Shown: piece after piece, positions 10,696 to 22,600 of the stretch
Layout: each line of letters begins with the position of its first letter
Numbering within the stretch: position 1 is the stretch's first letter
DNA from: Motacilla alba alba
Taxonomy: Eukaryota; Chordata; Aves; Passeriformes; Motacillidae
NCBI RefSeq assembly: GCF_015832195.1
Contig: NC_052026.1
Coordinates: 13,813,619 to 13,877,618, forward strand
Length of the DNA stretch: 64,000 nt
Direction of reading: 5' to 3'
Notes under the pieces: generated by a model
What the model saw: the letters and a program-made list of their open reading frames with translations, nothing else
What the model was told of the DNA's origin: nothing
Databases searched by the model: none
Made by a program: the position numbers and the translations under genes

Positions 10696-13600
10696 GTGAG
10701 TACATCATGCTAAGGCCTGTGAAGGCTTTCTTGGAGAGTTTTCTTTCTGCTCTTGTATGCAAAACGGCTGGCAAAAAGCGCTTGAGAATGTATGGCAGTC
10801 TAGGTGGGAGGGCAGGCAGACAATTAGGAAATAGTTGAGAAATTGTTGTTGAAGCTTAACCCTTCAGAGATCAGCAATCAGGTGTGGAGCAATGCTCTCC
10901 CTTTCCATAATCAGGAACACCAAGGGCTTAAGGGATTCACAGGAAGAGGTTTAGTGAAGTGTTTGCTAGATGTGTCTGACCGGGGTGGCCTCTGACCCCG
11001 ACTGTTCCCTGGCCCTGTGGATGAAGCTGTCGGGCTCCCGCCACCGGCACAATGACGTGCAGGGCGAAATGCTTCCAGTCGGTGTTTTTCCAAAACTCCA
11101 GCTCCCCTTTGATGGTTGCTGGAACGGTCACAAGGCTCAGTAGCCCCGAGGAGTCACATTAGGTTTACTGCCAGAACGAGTCCAAGATTAACGTGCTTTA
11201 CTGTTGGGAGTCTAAAATGTTAGAAACGATGAGTCAAACACCTCCATCACAAAACTTGGCTCGAAGTCTGCAAGATGAAAAAAACCCAACCAGCCCAAAC
11301 AACCTAAAATGTAGGTTTAGTCTAGCTTTTTTGTCTCTGAATGCAAAGGGGGCGTGTGGCCAGGCTTTCAAGTCCTCATGGTAGAGGGCAAGGCATTTCT
11401 AGGAGAAGGAAAAATATGGAATAGAGGCTGAAATAGTCAGTTACTCATTTGTTTCAAGGAGGTGAAATACTGGTGGGACAGACCCATCATATAGGATGGA
11501 TCCATGCGAGCTGGGCATCTTGAAAGTGTTTTGGTGCAGTGTTTGTCACCTCGTACTGTCACCAGCCTCCAGTTTGGTGCCAGCTGTCTCTGTGAGTCGA
11601 GGAGGATCCAAGGTGGTGCATGACCTTGCTGCTCTCTCCCACCCGGAACACTGGAATAGATGTTATTCCATCAGTATCTGTATTTGGAGCTTCTAATTCT
11701 ACGGTGCATAGCGTGTTTTTCCCCTTTAAAGAAACAAAAGGCTTTTCGTTTGTACAAACTGGTAATTATTTCAAGATGTTTCACGGCTTTTCCCAAAACA
11801 CCGCCCTCGCTGAAGGAGCCAAGGTAGCAATTTCCCCACTTCCCGAGATCCCGGCAGCTTCCGAGAGGCCAGCGGTGCCTTGGGCAGGTGAGGCGGTGAA
11901 GGGGAAGGAGGGAAAGCTGCAGTAAGCTGGGCGCACGGTGCTGTCGTCCCACAGGGGAGGCGTTCGGGCCGGGGGCCGAGGAACGCACGGCAAAGGCCGC
12001 GCACCCACCGCGGCCCCGCGGCCCTCGGGGCGCCACGGGAGAGCGCGGGCGCGGCCGCAGGGCGGGCCTCGGCCCCGGCAGCCAATGGGAGGACAGCGGG
12101 GCCTGCAGCAGCCAATAGCAGCGCGGGGCCGCCTTGACGGGCACGGTGGCCTCGGTGGCTGGTGGAGGGCCGTTGGAGCACGAGGCGCTGCGGCGCGCGG
12201 CCGTGAGCAGGGAGAGGTGTGAGGGCACTGGGTGTCCTGAGGAGGGAGAGGTGTGAGGGCACTGGGTGCTGGGCGTCCCGAGCAGGGAGAGGTGTGAGGG
12301 CACTGAGTGCTGGGCGTCCTGAGGAGGGAGAGGTGTGAGGGCACTGGGTGCTGGGCGTCCCGAGAAGGGAGAGGTGTGAGGGCACTGGGTGCTGGGTGTC
12401 CTGAGGAGGGAGAGGTGTGAGGGCACTGGGTGCTGGGCGTCCTGAGGAGGGAGAGGTGTGAGGGCACTGAGTGCTGGGCGTCCCGAGAAGGGAGAGGTGT
12501 GAGGGCACTGGGTGCTGGGCGTTCTGAGCAGGGAGAGGTGTGAGGGCAGTGGGTGCTGGGCGTTCTGAGCAGGAAGAGGTGTGAGGGCAGTGGGTGCTGG
12601 GCATCCTGAGGGGGGAGAGGTTTAGCAATTGGAGCTCGGGGTCCTGATGAGGGAAGTATGAGGCCAGTGGGCACTGGAGAAGCCCAGGGTGCTGGTGCTC
12701 CACCTGGCTGACCAACAAGATGGTTGGTTGGGCAGCTGCCTTTAGGGAGGGCTGCACAAGGTTTAGCATTAGGTACTGGGGGCTTTTGGTGAGGTGTGAA
12801 ATGTCTGGGAGAGTGGTCAGCAAGATCCTTTCTTACTTGGTTGTGACCCTTTCCGGCCGTCACTCGTGATTTTTTACTTCCAGAGTGATAGTACAGGGAG
12901 GTCAAGGGAAGCTCTAGGTACCGTGTACCCTCTTTAGAGTTGGGGCCATGCTATTCCATATTTTATTTAAAAGTCTGCTTGTTTGATGTTTTATTATTTC
13001 TCCTTTATGAAATTTATTTAATTTGCTGTGGTCTCTTCTTCTCCAAACCTCCACTGTATGCCCCTTCATCTTTACAGTCTGAAATCACAGAGGACTGTTT
13101 CTTACTAATTGCTTTTAGAAAGTCTTGCCTACCTTTTAGAGAGTCTAAACAAAAGCAATACTTCCTCCTTAGTTTGTAGTTCAGCTGCTCTGTGTGAGCA
13201 TTTCCTAAACACACTAGAGGGAAAAGAATTAACTGGTGTCTGAATGACTACTGTAGAAAGTCTTGAGAGCACTAGATCTTTTGTCAGCTTCTGCGGTGAC
13301 AAAAGTGTAAATGGCTTCATGAAATACTAGACAAGTTCATGGGCTTCAGCTGGGTGTATTAAAATCATCAGCCTGTGTGTGATTCCTCAGGGATTGGAAG
13401 GGGTGTTCCAAGGAGGTCTGTCTCTGCTTAGCACAAAGTTAAAAACCAGATTTTTTTCCCTGGCTTTGAGGTGATGTCCTGAGCTAAATAGTCTGTTCCA
13501 GTTTAGCCATCCCTGTAGCTTTAGAAGATTCCACCTTTGTGCCATTTTTATCGTTGGTACCCAGCTCTTTTTTCAGAGGAAGCTTTATTCCTGGCTGCAG

Positions 13601-16600
13601 CCACTGGGTGTTGAGGGTTTTCCCGGCACTCCTCTGGTGGCCCTGGTTTGGCTCTGTAGTGTTTGGACACGAGAAAAGCAAATCCTTGAGCCTCAAAATG
13701 AGATGTTAAAGGTACGGTAATAAGCCTCTTCACATAATCTTCCCTTTGAAGGTGCATTTGGGAGCAGGAGTGGCATAAGGATGCTCCGCTTCTAAGGTTC
13801 TAAAGCTCTGTAATGTTCAGGCTATTGTGGGACTTGCATTCCTGTTTTGGATGTTACTCTGGCTCCCGATACAGTTTAGATTGTGGCTTTGTAGGGCTTT
13901 TCAGGACCTTCGATGCATTCTGCATTTTGGTTTTGGTGATTTTATGGCCGAGTTTTCTCCTTATGAGTCAGTAGGCAGACAAGTAAGCATCTAAGCAGTG
14001 AGGCTGGTTTTGAATTTCTTAATGTGTGAGTGGCCCTCCAGTGGATTACTCTGCATCCAAATGTTAACATAATCTCTATGTCAAGTATGTGCTGATGGAA
14101 TTCAGCTTTATGTTTATGCCCCTGCTGACTGTGTCTTTCACTTTTCAGTCCTGCAAACTGTAATAGTTTGGGAACTGATCTTCATCTGCCTCTTCTTCCC
14201 CTGAAAGACCCTTGGTACAGACCCTTGGCCTTAATATACCTACTAGGAGAGACTGTAATGGGAGAAGGGGGGTTGCTGTGCTGCAGTGGTACAGTCTCAT
14301 CTGGAAAACTGCAAATTGCTGTAGTTTAAAACATGTACAAAATACTTGATTTGGGCACTTTGCTAGGAGCCACAAGCTTTGTTGGCTGAGGTGCTGTGCG
14401 AGTCTTGAGCTTGATATAAAAGTCCATGAAGTACATTCAGCCTGAGACCTGCTGGAGCCAGAAGCAGCTTGTGCAAACTGCTGCAAGAGGTGCTCTTGGT
14501 TTGCTGAGTTTAACTGTGTTGTGGATGAAAGGAGCTTAGTGACAGAGGCATCTGTGTCCTGCAGATCAGAAAGCCTGAGAACATCAGACTGCCCAGCTTA
14601 GCTGTGCCTTTAGGGAAGCACAAGCAACTGTGTGTCAGGTTATAGGGCTTTTTGGCTCTAATTTAATAGAAAGAGGAAAGAAGGGGAGATGTGTCTGCTG
14701 TGAGTCAAGCTTAGAATAGAAAGGTAATATTAATACGATCCTTCAGGTAATTAAGAACTAAAGTAAGGTTCCTTTTTGTAATGGTACAGTGTGTAAGTAC
14801 ATCAGCTGGGCAGTAGCAGTAAGTGAACAGAAGTAAAAACTACTGTAACTAAACCTGACTATTTCAAAGATGCAGGACTGGCAGGTCTCCATCCTGGAAT
14901 ATGGAAGAAGTTACCACATAATGCCAAATGTCTGGTAGCAGGGATTTTATTGAATCTGTTAAGTCAGGGCTAGTAACAAAATACAGAGAACAAGCTGAGC
15001 CTACAACATTGTGCACTGAGCAAGGACTGAATTAACTGACCCGTGAAAAACTGAATAACGTTTTCATGTGGTTTGCTCCATGGCAGGTAGTGTCACACCA
15101 GCCTTTTTAATAAACCAGCTCTCTCTAGAGAGATAAATGTCATTGTTTAATCTCTGCCATAAAGGATTTATTATGGAGTTATATGGAGGATTAATTACTG
15201 TGTCAAAAGGGTTGAGGTTTACGCAAGAATTACAAGATGGCTACAAACTGGTGAAAGGGAAGGAGGATGTTTGCACTGCAGGGAAAATGGAGCTGGAGGC
15301 CAGAGTCATGAAACACGCCGTGCTTCTCATCCATGACCTTGGCATGAAAAGTAAGAGTATGCGTGGCATGTTTGTGTTGAAACCAGCCTGGGACACATAA
15401 ACTATAACCTGGAAGAGAAGGGTGATAAATGCATTGCACAAGATGAGCTCTAAAACTTTGTACTTAAATTTTGTAATGGTAGACTCGGGGGGCAAGCATG
15501 TGCCTCCACAAAGCGGCAGGCAGAACTTCTGTTGTGAGCTGGAGTTCATCAGTTTGAGAAGAAAAACCAGCAGGTGACTGAGTTACTGTAGGAGTGTGAC
15601 TGGAAGACGAGTGGGATCTTCGCTTTAAGAGTTGCTTCTAGCACATTTGGGAAGTGCTGGTTCCATTACAGGCCGTGTTTTGCAATGCTTTGCACAATGC
15701 ACAAATGGTTTTTAAGAAAAAGAAATGGGCATTACAAAGGAGATACTTGGGGCACACCGAGGAGATGATGGAGGTAGACATGCTAAGGTCATGTGACACG
15801 GGTTAATAAGTCTAAGTAATGGAAACACATCCAGAAAATACAGGATCGAGGAGGAGGAATTACTGAATCTGAAGGATGATTTGGGTTTCTAAACCTGTGA
15901 GCAACTTTGCTTCAGGTGCAAGGAGAGTTAGAAATCTGGTGGGGCTGAAGGTAAGGCTTGGTGAACATAAGAAAGAAATTGCTTTATGCCAGTACCTGTT
16001 GTTTCAAGGTGTGTGAGGATCCAGGAAGTTCCTTTCTGTTCTCTGGTTTCTCTGCTGGATGGCAAAATACTTGAATTAATTGAATCCAAGGCCTTGTCAT
16101 ACAGAAAAAGATGAAATTAATTGTGGAATTGATGGCTTATATAATGGCTTAATTTAAATCTTGCCCAGAATCAAGTTCAAAGCACTGGACATTGTTTTTT
16201 GAAGTTGTGATAAAGCTGTAAATAATTGAGTCAAGTCAGTTCAGCTATGAAACTTCAGTTCTTTTTACTTGAGTGGGATTTGTCAGAGGCATGGCCTGAG
16301 TGCTGCTATGTTTGGGAATGAGGAAATGGCTGGTATATGAAGTGTGGCTTCTTGCAGCTTGCTGATGGCACTTGCTGCCTTCTTTCTCTGTGGCTCTGCT
16401 GTGCTTTCCTCGTTTGCTGCTTCCTATCTCCTGTTTTGTCTTTGCTCTGTCTTCTCTTCACTGGGAGGTTGCAGCCTCCCAGTGTAACTTGTGCCCGCCT
16501 GTCCTGCGCAGGTGGTTAGGGTTGGTAGATTTTCTTATTTCTTCTTATAGAGAAAACCTTAGTGGGGAAATAACCAAAGACATCAATAACCAAAGACCCT

Positions 16601-19600
16601 AAATTAATCTGTTTTCTTGATCTCTCTTACTGAGAAGCTTGAGCTGAGATCTTTTGCTGGTGCTGGAAACGCTTTGTCTTGTCTCCACAGGCTCCGTACT
16701 GCGGATTGCTGTTTCGCCACGCGGGCTGGCCTCTGTGTATTCAGGAGAAGATTGTGATCCAGCTAGCTTCCATTGACTGGCAAATCTTGAAGCCCGGTGA
16801 CTTCTACCTGCAGGTGGTCCCCTCTCTGAAGAAGCCTCCACGAATTGTATTGAAGTGTCTGGCAAAAGATAAGCATAATGTAGAAGAAGTGGTGATTCCA
16901 GAAGTTTCATATACCTCTATTTTTACTCTGGAATGGTTGAGTACGTTCAATGGAGAGCGGATGGGCATAGCACTGGAAAATTGTTTACTAACCACTGATG
17001 AAAAAATATTTCGTGTCCCCTGGGATAAAGTGGTTAATCCTGAATTTATAAATAAACCAAAAATAATTGAAAACAGTATCATCTCTCCAGAAATAACAGA
17101 GGAACGTTCAATTTTGTGCCTCCCCACGGACCGTACTGAGTATGGTTCACCAGACCTGAGGTCTCAGTATCTACAGGAACTAAGTGCAAATCAAGACAAC
17201 CCTGTCATTAGCAGCACAGCTCCACAGTTCAATGAAGCTCTGATCAATGGTGTCTGTACGAGTCCTGTGACTCAAGAGAACGTGGAAAGTGACCTTGAAG
17301 GGGAGTACGTTGAGCTGGCAGAAGTTTCGCTGCCCAGATTTGGGCTGCAAACAGGATCTTTAACACAGTCGCTGCCATTAAGTTATTTAACTCAGCCCAG
17401 GGCACGAGTGAATGAGTCTAAAGGCAAGCACAAGTTTACTGTCATACAAGACAGCACCTACTCCAAGAACTTAATTCAGTCAGCACTTATGCAGAAGGAG
17501 CACTGTCAAATGGACGCTCTGAGCGGTTCTACAGAAGTTCTCAAAAATGTTACTCCGTTGGAAGGCAACAAAGTGATGGCACATGGAGAACTGTCCCCAG
17601 AAGGTCAGCTGATACCAGCTGATCCTGGAAGTATGGGTGATAACTTTCCTGTGGCTGAGCCTCCTGCTTGCTGCGCCGAAGATTCATCTGCACAGCGGGA
17701 GACTCACAGTGAGCACTCGCTGGATTGGCGATCTGCACTGTGCAGCTACAGCGATGTGTGTGCTGGAGATGCTGTCAGCTGCAAGGCACGAGGGCCTGGT
17801 GCCCCTGGAAACGTGAAGGGAGAAAGTGATGGACCTAGTGAAAATGCTGGTGTTGAAATGTTGGAGCAGAGCCCAGAAGTGATTCTAGATGCTACTGCTG
17901 CTAAAGAGGAAGTGATGCTGGGACTACACACAGAACCACTGACTAAGGGTCAAAAGGATGTGACACTGATGGATGCTTCTTCTGTACCTGTCCTAGGGCC
18001 TTTGGGACCATGTTGCACACTAAAGGAAGCCTCTGATGTCTCTTGCCAGGGTGTCAGTGGAAGTGTTGAGCCAGTTCAGGTCACTACATTGCCTGAGAAT
18101 TCAGATGTGGGTGGGGAGAGATGCCCTCCTTCAGGGAACGTGGCAGATGTAAGTGCTTGCTCTAGCAATAATGAAGCAAATAGCAGTTCTCCATTAAGTC
18201 CTCCAGAAGAGAGCCAAGGAGATGTAGATGAATTTGAGGTGGGAAGAAGGGACAGCCAAGAGGAAGTGAAAGAGTCTAAAGAAATGTTGACTGTAAATGA
18301 AAATCAGACTAGTCATAGTCCCTGTTCTGCGAAAGCTCCAGCGGATGGAACCTTGTCAGATGGTGAAGAGCAAGAGCAGAAAAAGGCTGAAGAAGCCATA
18401 CCACTCGAAACTGAGTCAGCAGAAGGGAATCAGATGGCAGAACAATTAAATAACGGTGACTTGTTGGCTCTCAGTGCACAAGAAGAAGACTCAAGTCTGT
18501 TCAAAACCCAGAGGTCTGGAGGGACATTTGAGGAACCGCAAAGACTGGTGGAAAACCATGGCAATGAAAGTGAAGAGAATTCTGTGCTGAACCTGGAGCA
18601 TGTTGCAATGCAGGACTTGCAGGGACAGGTGGAGAACCCAGAAAGTTGTTCTTACAGGGAAAGGTTGAAGACTACAGCCTCAAAAACACTGGAATCCATT
18701 GAAGAGGAATTGGAGGGTGGACCACTGTCCTCAGGACCTGCCGAGGGGCATACAGAACCTACCACTCTGCACTCCCAGCCAGAGGCATCATCTGGGGCAT
18801 CACCTCCTAAAGGTACAGCCATTGGATGTTTGTGTGGTTATGTTTCGTAACATGGATTCAAAGCAAAGTTCTCAAGGAGTACTGCTTGAATACTACTTAT
18901 CAGGCAGGATTTGATAGGTACATCTGGGAGGCTTTGGGGTAATAGCACAAAAACTGGGAAGTGATTAAGTTGTCCTTTTTTGTGGCATGAAATTACCTTT
19001 CTCTTCACAGGTGGGTTTGTTGTGGTATTTTGTTTAATTCTTTGCAAATTTACATTGGTACAGAACAAAGTTCCATTGGAAGAAGCTTTTAATTTCAGTT
19101 AATCTGATTGCTGGTGACCTCCTCCTGCTTACATTCATGATGTGCAGAAAGTGTGAGGAGAGACTTGTCTAACTGTACAAGTGTTTCATAGTTGAAAACT
19201 GACTTTAGGAAGATGGCTGTGGCAAGAAGAAGCAGCAGTGGATGCCACACTAAAATACTAGTTGTGTAACGTGACCTGAAGATCAACACATGTATGTGCT
19301 GATAACCGATTCAGGCAGCAAACTGCAGAGCTGAGGGATTCCCCCTCTTCCCTGCCTTCCCCTCCGGCATGCTTTCTTCAGCTCGATTAGGTTTGAAGTA
19401 GGAGCTGTTTAACTTGAGTGGGAGAGCGCAGAAATTAAGCCTCTAACTTCAGCTCAGATGGAATGTTCGAGCAGATATTATCCAGATTTCTGATGCTTGG
19501 GTTCCTGAGCTGGAGCTGTGCTCTTCAGGAGGAATTGAGAGGGCAGTCCAGGTGTCTGCCTTTTGCACCAGACTGTAAGCAGGCGGTGTGTAACCGCACG

Positions 19601-22600
19601 GGCCCGGTGTGGGCTTTGCCCGGCTCTGCTGAGTCTGGAAAGCTGCAGCTCGATATGCAGATCACACCGAGGAGCGGGTGTGTGGCGGGGGCGGGTGGAA
19701 CATGCCATTCCAGTTCAACAGCTCTCATTCCCTGAGACCCCTGGCTAGGAAAATTACCCAGCTTGAAATGTTAGAGTGAGGACTCTTGAAAGGGTTGGCG
19801 TACAGACCCGTGTTGCTAGAGCATGTTTGACCTCTGGGGCAACAGATCCAGAGCTGCTTGTCTTGGGATGTGCAGCCACTGTAATGCTTGCCCTGGTCCC
19901 AGATTATGTGGCCAAGAGCTGCTGCATGATTCCATTTGACTGCACACACAGCTGCTTCTCAAGCGCCCAAAAGTCACATTTTACCTGATGTCTTACTGAC
20001 CTTCTAATGGAGCTAAATTAGTGTCCACTGATTAAAATAAAATTTCATTAAAATTTGCATCAAACTAATTTAATTGTTTAGTTAGGCAAGCCCAGGGTTA
20101 CCAGGCATTCCTGAAACTTTGGAAGTGACAAGCATTTCTCTTCTGCAAAATGGAGGGGTCAGCTCAAAAGTTGCTATTTCTGCAGCGCACGTCTCTCTGA
20201 ACACCTATCACCATAAACAGAAAAAAAAAAAATCACCTTCTGCTTATCTGTGGGTCTTGGTAGATATATGCCAGGAAATGGGTATCCATTCCCCTGGCCA
20301 GCCTGAACCTGGCCCGACTTCCTGCTTGCTCAGGACCGTGCCTTGGAGCACCTAGTCCGTGTTTAGTGCTGGGTGGACGCTTTGCTCATGAGTGCTGTGG
20401 CTGCTTATTCAATGTTCCCATCTCTTCTCTTTTAAAATTAACCAGGTCCAGCTCACTGTGAGGTAAGTGTGATGTTCTCACTGGTTCAAAGAATAAATCT
20501 TGGCCTCTGCTGGAGATTTTAGCAGAGATGGACCCCTCTGGGGCACACACAGAGTTTGTTTTTAATGAAAGTCAGTTACAAATGATTCTGGGGATTTGGC
20601 TGAAGTAAGTGACATTCGTGGCTCAAGTCTGCTGATGTTAAACTTGGGCATTACAGTTTAAGAAAAATGCAAACCTTATTATCTCAGTATTTGTAAAGCA
20701 AAAGAAACAACCTAAATTGCCAGGAAAACCACCCAAACTATCAAAATAAAGTTTTTATGGTAAAGGCAGCTCAAGTATCTGTTTATGCTGGCAGTATTTC
20801 TTAAACGCTATAGCTGGCACTATAAAAAGCTTAATCCATTCAATTACATTTGATTGCTTTGAGATCCAAACAAGCCATCTCCTTATCTAGCCCCATTAAA
20901 CCCTCAGAGATGTACTTACAAGATAATTCAGAGATAAAATTACAAAGCAAAGCAAATGTCCTACAAATGGACTTTAGTTTTCCATCGAGGTGGTTCTGTA
21001 GGTGAAATTCTCTGTGTCTTGTTGAGGTCACTTTGCTGCTGTGATTGGAAACTGTGGGTATCTTGCCTAAACTATAAATAACAACAAAGCTTAAGCTTTA
21101 CTGGGTCAGTTCAGATCTGAAATTCACACCTCAGCAGCAGTGGGCAGAGGCACAATTTGCTTTGTGTGAGGTGGAGGAGCTTGCTTGTTACAGCAGATAT
21201 TGTTGATTATGTCAAAATACATGTTCAGAACTGGGGCATCTGAGTTTGCTGCGTCTGCAGGTTTTTCCTTGTCCCTTAACTTTCTCCCTTTACTTCCATT
21301 CTCAGTGAGCTTATTTTGTGCACAAATAGAGTCTAACTTAGACAGACTTAGATATAAATAGAAAAAAGTCTGAAGTCAAATGTGAACTGTTTACAGTTGA
21401 TGGCTTAGAATTTACACTGGTTCTATTCACAGATAGTGTGACTGCTGTTTTTTCCTAATGTCTAACATCTAAACGAAAGTGGATTTTGCAACTTCGCAGC
21501 TCTGGAAAGAATTCCTCTGTTTTGTAGGTGGAAAGTATCTTGATATTCAAGAAATGGGCTGAAAAGCCGCACTGGGGCATATTCAGCAGCACCTGTTAGG
21601 GCGTTCCATTCCTGGTCCCAGTTACTACCTGATGTTAGCATAGGTGATACTGCTGGGGCTGTTTGCAGGGAAAATGCTAATGTCTCTTTGAAATGCACAC
21701 AAGCAAATCCTCCTCTACCACTTCCTTAACCTCGGGGAAAGGTGGAACCTGCAAACACGGCAAATTCAGATGTCCCTGTTCTCAATTTGCTTTTAGATGT
21801 AATCCTCCGCATTCTGTGATTTCCTGCTGTAGTGAGTGCCTCCGCCCGGATTGCAAATAACAAACCGTGTGCTTGGGCCTGCTTGGGAGAGCTGGCATCT
21901 GCAGATCTGAGCTGGCCTTCAGAAGCTCGGGGAAGAGTTTTGTTTGGGCGAGATGTGCACAGTCTGGGGGCTGCACAGCTTCAGTGAAGTTTCCCCAGGG
22001 CTGAAAAGCCCCGGTACCATGACTGTGTGTGGTGGGCTGAGCAAAATGTTTCTCTGCTATATTTTGGGAGCTGCTGCCTCATTCCTAAGAGATATCCAAG
22101 GCAGGACTGTCACATACATTTATGTATTTCTCTTGCCCTGGTGTGTAACCTATGTGGAACACAGCTACGTTCAGTTTCTTGTCCTCTTTAAATCTCAAAT
22201 TTTGGTCCTCTTTGCAGGCTTTTGTCATTTAATGCAGACCCCTTTACTACAAACTATGTAGTTCTTCTTATTGACAGTCCTTACAGCTCAGTAATAAGGT
22301 GATTCCATGTTCTCTTAGAAAGTCTACCAGCTCTTAATGTGAAACCTTTGAGCACAACTTCCATGACTCTGTGATGTTCAAGACACCCTTTCTGCAGGAG
22401 ATCAGTGCCCCTCTGAAGTGCTGCTCAGGAAGATGCAGCAGTGTTGTCTGAAGTGGATAACCTCTTGCACCGCTGGGAAGTGGAGGCTGAGGTAGCCCTA
22501 GCAACAGAGTGGGGCTCTGGTACATCCCAGGGCTGGGCAGAGCCCTGAAGCCACCACAGCAGCTTATGTGGCCAAATGCAGCAGATGCCAGGCTGGATCC

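Larger units (their letters stand above)
11930..12215 (+). promoter_or_regulatory. Intragenic CpG island with CCAAT and GC boxes
   Basis: This is a very GC- and CpG-rich block between the first certain exon and the giant exon. It holds two plus-strand CCAAT boxes 30 bases apart and a GC box just upstream of them. Together they look like a TATA-less CpG-island promoter reading rightward. A GGCC|gtgagc donor-like site at 12203 could end a 5' exon that splices to 16691. A leftward promoter cannot be excluded. Confidence 0.6.
10696..16690 (+). other. Intron, 6.0 kb
   Basis: This phase-0 intron runs from gtgagt to ccacag. It contains the second CpG island and the ten-copy minisatellite. I see nothing else that is supportable between 12700 and 16690. 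Confidence 0.85.

Noticed and set aside
11671..12905. Three long minus-strand open frames (251, 350 and 374 codons), one in each frame, with a repeating peptide
   Set aside because: They are produced by the 41-bp minisatellite, which has no minus-strand stops and cycles through all frames because 41 is not a multiple of 3. The same motif is read in every frame.
15126..15137. Short palindrome ctctctagagag
   Set aside because: Twelve-base palindromes are expected several times in a window of this size.
20446..20462. Possible 17-nt micro-exon between attaaccag and gtaagt
   Set aside because: Including 17 nt would shift the phase from 1 to 0 and break the frame into the exon at 24011. The direct join gives the expected protein.
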